A DNA stretch of 64,000 bases from JAFCUW01 sp049897565 (GCF_049897565.1 NZ_JAFCWM010000004.1:194620-258619); one strand, 5' to 3'; shown: positions 43,513-54,167, counted from the first letter of the stretch. The notes: generated by a model not told the origin, from the letters alone. Numbers and translations are program-made.

Positions 43513-44349
43513 TCATGGCGCCTTGGCGGCCAGCTGGGCGGCGACATCGGCCAGTGCTTTTTGCAGCTGTTCGATCTCGTACGGCTTTTGCAGCGAGCGG
43601 TAAGGGAACTCCAGCTGGCGCAGCAGCGTGTCGCCGTAGCCGGATGCAAAGATCACGTGCAGCTCGGCATTGGCGGCCACGGCCTGGCGCGCCAGGTCGA
43701 CGCCGGACATGCCGGGCAGGCTGACGTCGGTAAACAGCACGTTGTAGCCGCCGGTGGCGAGCTTTTGCAGCGCCGCTTCGGCATGGCTGACGCCGTCGTT
43801 GTCGTGACCGAACGCGCTGAGCATCTCGCACACGAGGTATTGCGAATCGAGGTTGTCTTCGACCACCAGGATGCGCAGGCCCGCGGTGGCTGGCGCGGCA
43901 GCCGCGGCCGGGGCACTGTGCGCCAGCGCGCACAGAACGCCCAGCACTTCCTGCCGCGCGCCGCTGATCGGCGTGAAAAACAGGTCGCACTCGCGCTGAT
44001 GGGCGGTGCCGGCGCCGATGAACGTCAGGTGAGCGTTGCGCTGTTGCGATGCCGCGCCGCTCCAGGCCTGGTCGAACGCGGCGCGCGCGCTGGCCAGCGG
44101 CGGCGGCAGCATGGCCGGCACATTGCCGCCCGGGGCGCGCGGATGCCCGGGTCCCGCCAGCGTCACATACGCCTCGTTGAACAGCACCACCTGCTGACGG
44201 CCCCAGCACAGCAGCATCGGCAGCGGCGAATTGAACATGATGTCGAGCGTCAGCCGCAGTGGGTGCGGCCAGGCGGCGGCATCGCCGAGCGCGGTACGCT
44301 GCCAGTCCACGCTGCCGGCGAGCCCGGAAAATTTGCCAGGTTCAAGCAT
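43513..44349 (-). CDS. PAS-receiver protein lacking a kinase core
   Basis: 278 residues. The N-terminal part (DWQRTALGDAAAWPHPLR, then MFNSPLPMLLCWG and VVLFNEAY) is a PAS type normally found at the front of long hybrid kinases. After an Ala-rich linker it continues directly into a receiver (about 160-275) with acceptor Asp in VLFTDVSLPGMSGVD and the K in LQKPYE. HisKA and HATPase are absent, as if deleted internally. ATG 44349 follows CAAGGG. Could be a single-domain style regulator or a deletion derivative; intact codon use suggests it is still expressed. Confidence 0.82.
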   Translation of the reverse strand: MLEPGKFSGLAGSVDWQRTALGDAAAWPHPLRLTLDIMFNSPLPMLLCWGRQQVVLFNEAYVTLAGPGHPRAPGGNVPAMLPPPLASARAAFDQAWSGAASQQRNAHLTFIGAGTAHQRECDLFFTPISGARQEVLGVLCALAHSAPAAAAAPATAGLRILVVEDNLDSQYLVCEMLSAFGHDNDGVSHAEAALQKLATGGYNVLFTDVSLPGMSGVDLARQAVAANAELHVIFASGYGDTLLRQLEFPYRSLQKPYEIEQLQKALADVAAQLAAKAP

Positions 44350-44608
44350 AGGACCCTTGGAGTGAATTGTTGTTTTGAAATGAATTGGCGCAATCGTACA
44401 CGAAAGTGCTGCCATCGCGAGCGCAGGAGCGAGCCGATGCCGAGCGAACACGCGCGCCAGCGGGTGGCTATACCGAATAGTGTTTGCACAAATATCAAGA
44501 ATATGGAGATCGCCGTCAGAATTGCCTTCAAAGAGATCGAGCAGCGATCTGCTGCCACTGGAGGTCGTGATGGCGATCAATGGCGAAGGCTGATCCGGAC
44601 ATGCAGGC

Positions 44609-44637
44609 AAAAAAAAGCCCGCTGCAAGCAGCGGGCT
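44609..44637 (-). terminator. Strong intrinsic terminator (minus strand)
   Basis: AGCCCGCTGC and GCAGCGGGCT arms with a two-base loop, followed on the minus strand by eight T. No protein gene on that strand reads into it, which is why an sRNA is proposed. Confidence 0.9.
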
Positions 44638-44690
44638 AAATCTATTTTCTTGGAGGAGAATAGAGGAGACAGATGCATCATGCTGCATCG
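44609..44690 (-). ncRNA. Candidate small RNA with two anti-Shine-Dalgarno motifs
   Basis: On the minus strand, in order: a 5' hairpin with arms 44684-44689 and 44672-44677 (GATGCA/TGCATC), a pyrimidine-rich single-stranded stretch TCTCCTCTATTCTCCTCCA (44651-44669) holding CTCCTC twice, then a 10-bp perfect terminator stem (44628-44637 with 44616-44625) and an 8-T run. No ORF of note is encoded. The layout is that of trans-acting sRNAs blocking ribosome-binding sites. A weak promoter (CTGTCA, 18 bp, TAAATA) lies just upstream on that strand. The 5' end is an estimate. Confidence 0.6.
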
Positions 44691-44815
44691 CAAAATATTT
44701 AGCTAATTTATTATTGTGATGACAGTTATGCGATTCAGTAATAGTCTAGCTGGCCAGCCAGTGTGTATGATTCCCATTGCGCCCGGCAGTCGACAGTTTT
44801 AACAGGTTGGTGTTC

Positions 44816-45046
44816 ATGGCAACAGTAGTCATCCACAGGAAAGTCAACATCGTCTTGCTCGAAGCGGGCGAGCAGATTGCCGCGCACTGCGCGCCCGGCG
44901 ACATCGCCATCGTTACCGCGTCCGACGGCTGGTGGAATCATTTTCTGCTAGCCGACGGCAGCGTCAACGGCTACGACCGGCCTTACGCCAGCTACAAGGA
45001 AGCGCTATGGGCGGCCAAGGCGGCCGCCGAATTCGGTTTTTCCTGA
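44816..45046 (+). CDS. Hypothetical 76-residue protein
   Basis: Small protein starting MATVVIHRKVNIVLLEAG, containing ASDGWWNHFLL and a C-terminal helix SYKEALWAAKAAAEFGFS. No family recognised; length and codon use suggest a real cytoplasmic protein. ATG 44816 has only a weak AGG site. The preceding region 44350-44815 holds the sRNA candidate and no other gene I can support. Confidence 0.6.
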   Translation: MATVVIHRKVNIVLLEAGEQIAAHCAPGDIAIVTASDGWWNHFLLADGSVNGYDRPYASYKEALWAAKAAAEFGFS

Positions 45047-45240
45047 GCCGTCCGCCTTATCCGCAGCCTGGCGTCGCCAAATAAGCTGCCTTATGTCTGT
45101 AGGGCAAGCTATTATTACTCCGCCGCGCGCCACTGGAGCGCCGGTTTGCCGTACTGATGGTGCACAAAAAAGGGGTTGTTTGCCGCTGGTCTGGCGTGCG
45201 CTCCTTTATGCGTCACCGAAAATGTTCTACGATAGCAACC

Positions 45241-45330
45241 ATGCTAAAACCATCACCATCACCGCTGCTGCTTTCTCTCGCCTTGGCTGTCGAGCGCGCG
45301 GTGCTGATCAAACTGGCGATGCGGTTTTGA
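45241..45330 (+). CDS. Possible 29-residue leader ORF overlapping yfiR-like start
   Basis: ATG 45241 opens a short frame (MLKPSPSPLLLSLALA...) that ends with TGA at 45328-45330, exactly overlapping the proposed TTG start of the next gene (TTGA). It could couple translation of the YfiR-like gene. No strong ribosome-binding site precedes it, and it may equally be noncoding. Confidence 0.3.
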   Translation: MLKPSPSPLLLSLALAVERAVLIKLAMRF

Positions 45331-45871
45331 GCGCGCCGTTTCGCTCCATGCTGGTCGCCGCGCTGGCCGCGCTGTCACTGTCAAGCGCGCCGGCGCAGGC
45401 TGGCGGCGCCGCGCTCGCGCGCAGCGTCAAGGCCGCCTTCATCTATAAGTTCCTCGGCTACACCGAGTTTCCCGCCAGCGCTTTCGGCGACGCCGCCTCG
45501 CCGGTGGTGATCGGCGTGATCGGCGCGGACGCCATGGCCGCCGAGCTGGCACGCATTGTCGCCGGCCGCGCCATCAATAGCCGGCCTATCGTCGTCAAGC
45601 AGTTCGTCGATGGCGACAATCTGGGCGTGCACCTGCTGTTCGTCGGCGGCACCGACTGCGCCCGCGCCGCCGGCGTGCTGCGCCAGGCGCGCGCGCCGAC
45701 CCTGGTGGTCACCGAATGCGGCAACGGCCTGCCGGCCGGCTCCATCATCAACTTCAGGATTGTCGAGGAGCGCGTGCGCTTCGATGTGTCGCTCGATGCG
45801 GCCGACAAAAACAACATTAAACTCAGTTCGCGCCTGCTTTCGGTCGCCAACCACGTCAGCAAAGGAGCACC

Positions 45872-45875
<4 letters not shown>
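45327..45875 (+). CDS. YfiR-family periplasmic regulator (DUF4154)
   Basis: A 182-residue exported protein. In Pseudomonas YfiR is a periplasmic repressor of the diguanylate cyclase YfiN. TTG 45327 is preferred because it gives a basic n-region before the hydrophobic core (PFRSMLVAALAALSLSSAPAQA); ATG 45348 lacks the charge. The mature part begins VKAAFIYKFLGYTEFPASAF, the family hallmark, and ends RFDVSLDAADKNNIKLSSRLL, with two cysteines near residues 110-130. It overlaps the next kinase gene by 4 bp, so that kinase is the probable partner. Confidence 0.88.
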
Positions 45876-47770
<1,895 letters not shown>

Positions 47771-47791
47771 CGGCGGCGGCGAAAAACAGAA

Positions 47792-47820
47792 ACGGAAGCG
47801 TTGCCGCTTCCGTTTTTTTT
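47792..47820 (+). terminator. Intrinsic terminator after the YfiR-kinase operon
   Basis: Perfect 9-bp stem ACGGAAGCG/CGCTTCCGT with a 4-nt loop and an 8-T run. Confidence 0.92.
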
Positions 47821-47851
47821 GGTCGTCAGGTTAGTCGCCGACGGCAAAACC

Positions 47852-47893
47852 GGGGTCTGTCGGGGACGCCGAGTCCCGTCCGGGTCAGACCCC
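47852..47893. repeat. GGGTCTGACCCC-type inverted repeat, extended
   Basis: GGGGTCTG at 47852 pairs with CAGACCCC ending at 47893; inside, CGGGGAC and GTCCCG make a second stem segment. Same family as the copies at 25109 and 39506. Confidence 0.7.
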
Positions 47894-47922
47894 AGAGGCG
47901 ACGACGCCTGTTGCAGCGCGCT

Positions 47923-48465
47923 TTACTTCGGCTCGCGGCGGCGTGCCATGAAACCGACCAGTCCCAGGCCTGCCAGCATCATGCCGTAGGTTGCCGGTTC
48001 CGGCACTGGCTGCAGCATCACCGCGCCGCCAAAGGCGCCGGAGGTGTCCGACACCATCGTGCCGCTGACCTGCAGGTAGTAGCTGCCTACCGCCAGGTTG
48101 TTGGCCCGCACGGTCCAGACGTCGATCGCGCCCGTCGACATCGACGTGCCGGTGGCCAGCTGGGCGCCGACGCCGCTGTACAGTGACAGCCCCGAGATGT
48201 CGAGGCCAACTGCTGCGGAGCGGGAGATCGAAGAGACGATCGCATCGAGACTGGCCGGCAGGTCGCCCGTCACCGTGAACGTGAACCGATCGGAGAACGT
48301 GTCGTTCGCCTGGTCAATGTCGAAGGCGTCGCCAAAGAACGCGCTGGTCCCCACCAGGTTCAGCGCCTGGGGTGGGGTCGAGATGTCGGCAGCGTACGCC
48401 GCGCCCGAACCGAGCGAAGCGGTTGCTAACACTACTGCAGCGATCAAGGATTTCGAGTTTTTCAT
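47923..48465 (-). CDS. FxDxF-type PEP-CTERM exported protein
   Basis: A 180-residue secreted protein. ATG 48465 has GAGGT upstream and gives a signal peptide ending AAYA. The F-x-D-x-F motif (TFSDRFTF) occurs in the N-terminal half, and the C-terminus is a complete sorting signal: VPEP, hydrophobic segment TYGMMLAGLGLVGFMA and RRR. Such proteins are processed by an exosortase and placed at the cell surface or in the exopolysaccharide matrix. The exosortase is not in this window. The last gene before it on the opposite strand ends in a terminator. Confidence 0.92.
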   Translation of the reverse strand: MKNSKSLIAAVVLATASLGSGAAYAADISTPPQALNLVGTSAFFGDAFDIDQANDTFSDRFTFTVTGDLPASLDAIVSSISRSAAVGLDISGLSLYSGVGAQLATGTSMSTGAIDVWTVRANNLAVGSYYLQVSGTMVSDTSGAFGGAVMLQPVPEPATYGMMLAGLGLVGFMARRREPK

Positions 48466-48800
48466 TTTGTTACCTCGCAGAAAACAGCCGCGACTTGCAG
48501 CCATGGTTATCAAGGACCGGGGGGTGACACCAATGTATCAAAGCGGGTTTTCGAAAGCGCCTGTCGGTGTGGCGCGCGCGCCAGCCTGTCAAACAAGTCG
48601 GCAGGGTAATTGGTTGCGCGTGGCCTAGACGCTGACTTAACTCGTCATAGGAGAGACGCGTTTTTTCCGTTGCCGCGGTTTAAAAAATGCTTGCGTTGCC
48701 GAGTAAGCGTCAGGTCAGTCCTACCCGCAGAGAAGTGTGATTCCTCTGCAGAGTTGACAATTGATGAGATAGGGGAGGGATGCCGGCAATCCGGCTGCGC
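48466..48800. other. Intergenic region between PEP-CTERM gene and tRNA genes
   Basis: 335 bases. Contains the promoter side of the PEP-CTERM gene and no convincing ORF. A TTGACA element at about 48753 lies on the + strand without a clear -10 box. Nothing else is recognised. Confidence 0.4.
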
Positions 48801-48837
48801 AAAGAAAAATGGCCCAAAGATTTCTCTTTGGGCCATT
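48801..48837 (-). terminator. Intrinsic terminator of the downstream tRNA-Arg gene
   Basis: A 12-bp stem (48808-48819 with 48826-48837) followed on the minus strand by TTTTTCTTT. Confidence 0.88.
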
Positions 48838-48851
48838 CAACTTACGAATTG

Positions 48852-48928
48852 TGGTGCGGCTGGCAGGAATTGAACCCACGACCCCTTGGTTCGTAGCCAA
48901 GTACTCTATCCAACTGAGCTACAGCCGC
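48852..48928 (-). tRNA. tRNA-Arg (ACG), copy 2 in transcription order
   Basis: 77 nt with encoded CCA. Acceptor arms GCGGCTG and CAGCCGC pair fully; the anticodon arm is CTTGG-CTACGAA-CCAAG, giving anticodon ACG, which is read as ICG for CGU/CGC/CGA. Identical in sequence to the copy at 49048. The T arm has two wobble pairs. Confidence 0.95.
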
Positions 48929-49007
48929 GAAAAACAAAATTATAGCAGGGGTTCAAGAAATCGCCAAGACGTATAGATAGAAAGTAATGACGATGGGCCC
49001 GGAAATG

Positions 49008-49040
49008 AAAAAAGGGACCAGCTCGTTCGAACTGGTCCCT
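49008..49040 (-). terminator. Intrinsic terminator between the two tRNA-Arg genes
   Basis: AGGGACCAG/CTGGTCCCT stem around 49013-49040, followed on the minus strand by a run of T. It means the two tRNA genes may be separate transcription units or partly attenuated. Confidence 0.88.
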
Positions 49041-49047
49041 CATATTC

Positions 49048-49124
49048 TGGTGCGGCTGGCAGGAATTGAACCCACGACCCCTTGGTTCGTAGCCAAGTAC
49101 TCTATCCAACTGAGCTACAGCCGC
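49048..49124 (-). tRNA. tRNA-Arg (ACG), copy 1 in transcription order
   Basis: 77 nt including encoded CCA, same cloverleaf and ACG anticodon as the copy at 48852. Its promoter must lie in 49125-49400, a 276-bp gap before the LldD-like gene in which I see no other gene. Confidence 0.95.
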
Positions 49125-49400
49125 GAAAGCAAGCATTCTAGCAGTTTCCTCTTGTTTTCGGAAGGGCAAAATTGACCGTTTCCGCAAGCTTCGACGTCCC
49201 TGCCTGGTGTTCCTCAGCGGCGCCGTTGGCCGGCGCTGCATCGGTACCGGAGGACTTGCCCTCCGAAGAAGCAGCATTGTAGGGGCAGCGCGCCGGTTTG
49301 TCCAGAGGGCGTTGAAAGGGCGCCACCTGGCGGCGGAAAGATTTTTCGCCGCGCAGCGCATCTGTTAGATTAGATGCCTCATTCATCATAAGGACGTTCC

Positions 49401-50546
49401 ATGACCATCATCACCACGATCGAAGACTTGCGCGTGCTGGCCAAGAAGCGGGTGCCGCGCATGTTCTACGATTATGCCGATGCCGGCTCATGGACCGAAT
49501 CGACCTACCGCGCCAACACCGACGACTTCGGCAAGATCAAGTTTCGCCAGCGCGTCGCCGTCAACCTGGAAAACCGCAGCCTGCGCAGCACGATGGTCGG
49601 CCAGGAAGTGGCCATGCCGGTGGCGCTGGCGCCCACCGGGCTGACCGGCATGCAGCACGCCGACGGCGAGATCCTCGCCGCGCGCGCCGCCGAAAAATTC
49701 GGCGTGCCGTTCACCTTGTCGACCATGTCGATCTGCTCGATCGAGGACGTCGCAGCCAACACCACCAAGCCGTTCTGGTTCCAGCTGTACGTGATGAAGG
49801 ACCGCCCGTTCATCGAGCGCCTGATCGAGCGCGCCCGCGCCGCCAAATGCTCGGCGCTGGTGCTCACGCTCGACCTGCAGGTGCTGGGGCAGCGCCACAA
49901 GGACATTCGCAACGGCATGACGGCGCCGCCGAAAATGACGTTGGCGAACATCGCCAACCTGATGACCAAGCCGGCCTGGTGCATGGAAATGCTCGGCACC
50001 AAGCGCCGCAGTTTCGGCAACATTGTCGGCCACGCCAGCGCCGTATCGGACATGTCGTCGCTGTCGTCGTGGACGTCGCAGCAGTTCGATCCGGCCATGT
50101 CGTGGGACGACGTGGCGTGGGTCAAGCAGCGCTGGGGCGGCAAGCTGATCATCAAGGGCATCATGGACGTCGAGGACGCCAGGCTCGCTGCCGACAGCGG
50201 CGCCGACGCGCTGATCGTGTCCAACCACGGCGGGCGCCAGCTCGATGGCGCGCAGTCGAGCATCGGCGCGCTGCCGGCGATCGTTGCAGCCGTGGGCGAG
50301 CGCATCGAAGTGCACATGGATGGCGGCGTCCGCTCGGGCCAGGACGTCATCCGCGCGCTCGCGCTGGGCGCCAAGGGCGTCTACATCGGCCGGCCGTTCC
50401 TGTATGGCCTTGGCGCCGGCGGCGAAGCAGGCGTCACCAAGTGCCTCGACATCATCCGCAACGAGCTCGACCTGACGATGGCCTTCTGCGGCCTGCGCGA
50501 CGTCAACCTCGTCGACAAGAATATCCTGCTGCCAGGCACGTTCTAG
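49401..50546 (+). CDS. FMN-dependent alpha-hydroxy-acid dehydrogenase (LldD-like)
   Basis: A 381-residue TIM-barrel flavoenzyme, probably oxidising L-lactate to pyruvate at the membrane. It shows FYDYADAGSWTE at the start, ALAPTGLTGMQH, FQLYVMKDR, the K of LIIKGI and the catalytic histidine in VSNHGGRQLDG, followed by DGGVRSGQDV. ATG 49401 has AAGGA upstream. An L-lactate permease lies 4 kb downstream on the same strand, which supports lactate as substrate; related hydroxy acids are possible. Confidence 0.9.
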   Translation: MTIITTIEDLRVLAKKRVPRMFYDYADAGSWTESTYRANTDDFGKIKFRQRVAVNLENRSLRSTMVGQEVAMPVALAPTGLTGMQHADGEILAARAAEKFGVPFTLSTMSICSIEDVAANTTKPFWFQLYVMKDRPFIERLIERARAAKCSALVLTLDLQVLGQRHKDIRNGMTAPPKMTLANIANLMTKPAWCMEMLGTKRRSFGNIVGHASAVSDMSSLSSWTSQQFDPAMSWDDVAWVKQRWGGKLIIKGIMDVEDARLAADSGADALIVSNHGGRQLDGAQSSIGALPAIVAAVGERIEVHMDGGVRSGQDVIRALALGAKGVYIGRPFLYGLGAGGEAGVTKCLDIIRNELDLTMAFCGLRDVNLVDKNILLPGTF

Positions 50547-50572
50547 TAATTCGACGATGACGTTTTAAACGT

Positions 50573-51520
50573 CTACGCGACGACGTTCAGCGGCTTGCCC
50601 GCCACAAACGCCTCGACGTTATCGACCAGCATATCGGCCAGCGTCTGCATCGCCCCCACGCTGGCCCACGCCACGTGCGGCGTCAGGATGAAGTTGGGCT
50701 GATGCACGCCGAGCAGCGGATTGTCCGCCAACGGCGGCTCCTTGCTCAGCACGTCGAAGCCGGCGCCGCCGATCACGCCATCCTTGAGCGCCTGCGCCAG
50801 CGCCGCCTCATCGACCAGCCCGCCGCGCGCAGTGTTGATCAGCAACGCGGTAGGCTTCATCATCGCCAGCTCGCGCGCGCCGATCATGTTGCGCGTCTGC
50901 TCGTTGAGCGGCAGGTGCAGGCTGACCACGTCGCAGGTGCGCAGCACTTGTTCCATCGGCAGGTTCGTCACGTCGGCATCCTGCACCGGCGAGCGCGAGG
51001 CCACGCACACCTGCATGCCAAACGCGCGTCCCAGCTGCGCCACCTTGTGCCCCAGCGCGCCGTAGCCGACGATGCCCAGCTTGCTGCCCGCCAGGTCGCC
51101 GATCGGATGGTTGAACAGGCAGAACGTGCTCGACTTCTGCCACAGGCCGGCGTCGACATCGGCGCAGTAGGCGCGCACGTTGCGGCGCAGCGCCAGGATC
51201 ATGGCGAAGACGTGCTCCGGCACGGCCACCACCGAATAATTGCGGATGTTCGATACCACGATGCCGCGCTCGCGGCAGGCTGCCAGGTCGACGTTGTCGG
51301 TTCCCGTCGCCGCCACGGCAATCATCTTCAGGTCAGGCAGGCGGGCAATATCGGCCGCGCGCACCGGCACCTTGTTGGTGATCGCAATCGTGGCGCCGGC
51401 GAGGCGCTCGAGAACGCCGCCAGGCTGCGTGGCCGGATAGTCGCGCCACGCATGCTCGAAGGCAGGCGGGCGCACGTTGGCAAGCAAGCTGTCGCGGTCG
51501 AGAAAAACGATATTCTGCAT
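50573..51520 (-). CDS. D-2-hydroxyacid dehydrogenase (glycerate/hydroxypyruvate type)
   Basis: A 315-residue NAD(P)-dependent reductase of the D-isomer family. The nucleotide site is GIVGYGALG, the catalytic Arg is in INTARGGLVDE, the Glu in VLSKEPP and the His in LTPHVAW. The pattern FDVLSKEPPLADNPLL is typical of hydroxypyruvate/glycerate dehydrogenases, though D-lactate is also possible given the flanking lactate genes. ATG 51520 (MQNIVFLDRD) has an AGGA site; the longer frame to 51703 is rejected. It converges on the LldD-like gene. Confidence 0.9.
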   Translation of the reverse strand: MQNIVFLDRDSLLANVRPPAFEHAWRDYPATQPGGVLERLAGATIAITNKVPVRAADIARLPDLKMIAVAATGTDNVDLAACRERGIVVSNIRNYSVVAVPEHVFAMILALRRNVRAYCADVDAGLWQKSSTFCLFNHPIGDLAGSKLGIVGYGALGHKVAQLGRAFGMQVCVASRSPVQDADVTNLPMEQVLRTCDVVSLHLPLNEQTRNMIGARELAMMKPTALLINTARGGLVDEAALAQALKDGVIGGAGFDVLSKEPPLADNPLLGVHQPNFILTPHVAWASVGAMQTLADMLVDNVEAFVAGKPLNVVA

Positions 51521-51686
51521 GGCGGTCCTAATAAAGATTGGGTAAAAACACGGCGGTTCATCCGAGCATAACCCACATTGCGCTTTCGGGCAGCCGTCGC
51601 TTCCCCGCACACGGTTAGCTGGCGAACAGTCGCCGCGCGGGCCTCCCCATAGACTCGTCAGTATATTTGAACGCAGGGGTACTCCA

Positions 51687-54167
51687 ATGCCAGACGCACT
51701 CAAAACCTACAAGGAAAAGCGCAACTTCTCGATCACGTCCGAACCGCCCGAGGGTGGCGAGGCGGGCCTCGACGGCCTGACGTTCGTCATCCAGAAGCAC
51801 TGGGCCAGCCGGCTGCATTACGACTTTCGCCTCGAGCTCGACGGCACCATGAAAAGCTGGGCTGTGCCGAAAGGGCCCAGCTACGACACCAAGGACAAGC
51901 GGATGGCGGTGCATGTCGAAGACCACCCGATCTCGTATTCGAGTTTCGAAGGCACCATCCCCGAAAAGCAGTACGGCGCCGGCAAGGTCATCATCTGGGA
52001 CAAAGGCACTTGGGCGCCGCTCGACGATCCGCACAAGGGCTACGAAGCGGGCAACCTCAAGTTCGAGATGCATGGCCACAAGATGCATGGCAAGTGGGCG
52101 CTGATCCGCATGAAGGGCAAGGGCGAGAAGCAGGAGCCGTGGCTGCTGATCAAGGAAAAGGACGACTTCGCGCGGCCCGCTGGCGAGTTTTCGGTCGTCG
52201 ACGAAATGCCCGACAGCGTCAAGGCGCTGAAGGCGCCGAAGGCAAAAGCGGTCCGCGGCAAGGCGCCCGCCGGCGCCGTCAAGGCAGAACTGCCCGACGA
52301 ATTCGCGCCCGAGCTTGCCACGCTGGTCGACAAGCCGCCGTCCACGCCGCAAGACTGGGTGTTCGAAATCAAGTTCGACGGCTACCGCATGCTTGCGCGC
52401 GTGCAGGGCAAGAGCGTCGCGCTGATCTCGCGCAGCGGCAAGGACTGGACCGCCAAGCTCGGCCCGCTGCACCAGGAACTGCTGAAGATGAAGCTGCCCG
52501 ACGGCTGGTACGACGGCGAGATTGTCGTTCACGACGACGACGGCCGCCCCGACTTCGGCATGCTCCAACTCGCGTTCGACGGCTCCAACACGGCGCCGAT
52601 CGTGTTCTTCCTGTTCGACGCGCCGTACCTGAACGGCTACGACATGCGCGAGGTGGCACTGGTGGAGCGCCGCGCCGCGCTCAAGGCCGTGCTCGACAAG
52701 GCGGACTCGAACGTGGTGCGCTTCAGCGACGAATTCGGCACCGACCCGGGCGAACTGGTGGCGGCCGCCTGCAAGATGGGACTCGAAGGCGTCATCGGCA
52801 AGCGGCGCGACTCGCGCTACGTGCAGCGCCGCTCGCCGGAGTGGATCAAGCTTAAGTGCGGGCAGCGGCAGGAATTCGTCATCGCCGGCTACACCGATCC
52901 GCAAGGGTTGCGCACCGGCATCGGCGCGCTGCTGCTCGGCACCTACGACAACGATGGCGTGCTGCAGTACGCCGGCAACGTCGGCACCGGCTTTAACGAA
53001 GTGAGCCTGCGCGACCTGAAGACCAAACTGAGCAAGCTCGATACCGACGAGAGCCCGTTCCCGCCGAAAGCGGTGGCAGGGCGCAAGCACCACTGGGTCA
53101 CGCCGAAGCTGATCGCCGAAGTCAGCTTTGCCGAGTGGACCAGCACCGGCTCGGTCAGGCACGCGGTCTTCCAGGGACTGCGCGACGACAAGCCGGCCAA
53201 GGTCATCACGCGCGAAACGGCCAAACAAGTGGAGGAAGTCGTGGACAAGCAAACCGAACCTGTCGCGCCCGAAGGCAAGCTGCCGCCTAGCCTGAAGGTC
53301 ACCAATCCCGAGCGGGTGATCGATGCCCAGAGCGGCGCCACCAAGCTGGACCTGGTGCGCTACTACGCGCTGGTCGGCGCGCTGCTGCTCGAGCACCTGA
53401 AAGGGCGGCCGCTGTCGCTGGTGCGCGCGCCGAGCGGCGTCGGCGGCGAATTGTTCTTTCAGAAGCACGCCGATATCGCCAAGCTGCCCGGCATGAAGCA
53501 GATGGACAAGGCGCTCGATCCCGACCATCCGCCGATGCTGGAAGTGGCCAACGTCAACGGCATCCTGTCGGCGGCGCAGTGGAACGTCGTGGAATTTCAC
53601 AGCCAGAACGCGGTCGGCAAGGCATATGAAACGCCGAACCGTGTCGTGTTCGACCTCGACCCGGGCGAGGGCGTCGACTGGAAGACGATCCAGGAAGCGG
53701 CTGCACTGATGAAGGCCTTCCTCGACGAACTGGGGCTGACGTCGTTCGTCAAGACCAGCGGCGGCAAGGGCCTGCACGTGGTGGTGCCGATCAAGCCGGC
53801 GTATGACTGGGATACAGTGAAGGACTTTTCGCAGCAGGTGGTCAGCCACATGGCAATGACTTTGCCGGACCGGTTTGCCTTCAAGAGCGGCCCGCGCAAT
53901 CGCGTCGGCAAGATCTTCATCGATTATCTGCGCAATGGCCGCGGCGCCACCACGGCGGCGGCGTGGTCGGCGCGCGTGCGTCCTGGCCTGGGCATCTCGG
54001 TGCCGATCACCTGGGAAGAGCTGCCGTCGATCAAGGGCGGCGACCATTGGAATGTGCAGAACGCGCACACGCGCCTGGACAAGGGAAACGAGCCGTGGGC
54101 GGCGTATGCGAAAAGTGCGCGCAGCCTGACGGCGGCGATGAAGAAGCTGGAGTTTACGCCGGGGTAA
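51687..54167 (+). CDS. ligD: ATP-dependent DNA ligase D (NHEJ)
   Basis: An 826-residue three-domain enzyme for bacterial non-homologous end joining. Order: phosphoesterase (about 10-190, with FVIQKHWASRLHYDFRLEL), ligase (about 215-510, adenylated lysine K229 in EIKFDGYRM, DGEIVV), and primase-polymerase (about 540-815, metal pair D656/D658 in FDLDPGEG). The PE-LIG-POL order is the usual one in proteobacteria. No Ku gene lies in the window, so it must be elsewhere. It sits between lactate genes with no functional link apparent. Confidence 0.95.
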   Translation: MPDALKTYKEKRNFSITSEPPEGGEAGLDGLTFVIQKHWASRLHYDFRLELDGTMKSWAVPKGPSYDTKDKRMAVHVEDHPISYSSFEGTIPEKQYGAGKVIIWDKGTWAPLDDPHKGYEAGNLKFEMHGHKMHGKWALIRMKGKGEKQEPWLLIKEKDDFARPAGEFSVVDEMPDSVKALKAPKAKAVRGKAPAGAVKAELPDEFAPELATLVDKPPSTPQDWVFEIKFDGYRMLARVQGKSVALISRSGKDWTAKLGPLHQELLKMKLPDGWYDGEIVVHDDDGRPDFGMLQLAFDGSNTAPIVFFLFDAPYLNGYDMREVALVERRAALKAVLDKADSNVVRFSDEFGTDPGELVAAACKMGLEGVIGKRRDSRYVQRRSPEWIKLKCGQRQEFVIAGYTDPQGLRTGIGALLLGTYDNDGVLQYAGNVGTGFNEVSLRDLKTKLSKLDTDESPFPPKAVAGRKHHWVTPKLIAEVSFAEWTSTGSVRHAVFQGLRDDKPAKVITRETAKQVEEVVDKQTEPVAPEGKLPPSLKVTNPERVIDAQSGATKLDLVRYYALVGALLLEHLKGRPLSLVRAPSGVGGELFFQKHADIAKLPGMKQMDKALDPDHPPMLEVANVNGILSAAQWNVVEFHSQNAVGKAYETPNRVVFDLDPGEGVDWKTIQEAAALMKAFLDELGLTSFVKTSGGKGLHVVVPIKPAYDWDTVKDFSQQVVSHMAMTLPDRFAFKSGPRNRVGKIFIDYLRNGRGATTAAAWSARVRPGLGISVPITWEELPSIKGGDHWNVQNAHTRLDKGNEPWAAYAKSARSLTAAMKKLEFTPG

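Noticed and set aside
44567..44580. Near-match FNR box GTGAT-N4-ATCAA
   Set aside because: One mismatch in the half-site and no sensible promoter position; it may be chance.
44673..44702. Nine-codon peptide gene with two strong ribosome-binding sites on the + strand
   Set aside because: The T-tailed terminator and the 5' hairpin point to minus-strand transcription; kept only as an alternative in the sRNA finding.
49138..49389. 83-residue open frame between tRNA-Arg and the LldD-like gene
   Set aside because: No ribosome-binding site or motif, and it covers the region needed for tRNA and lldD promoters.
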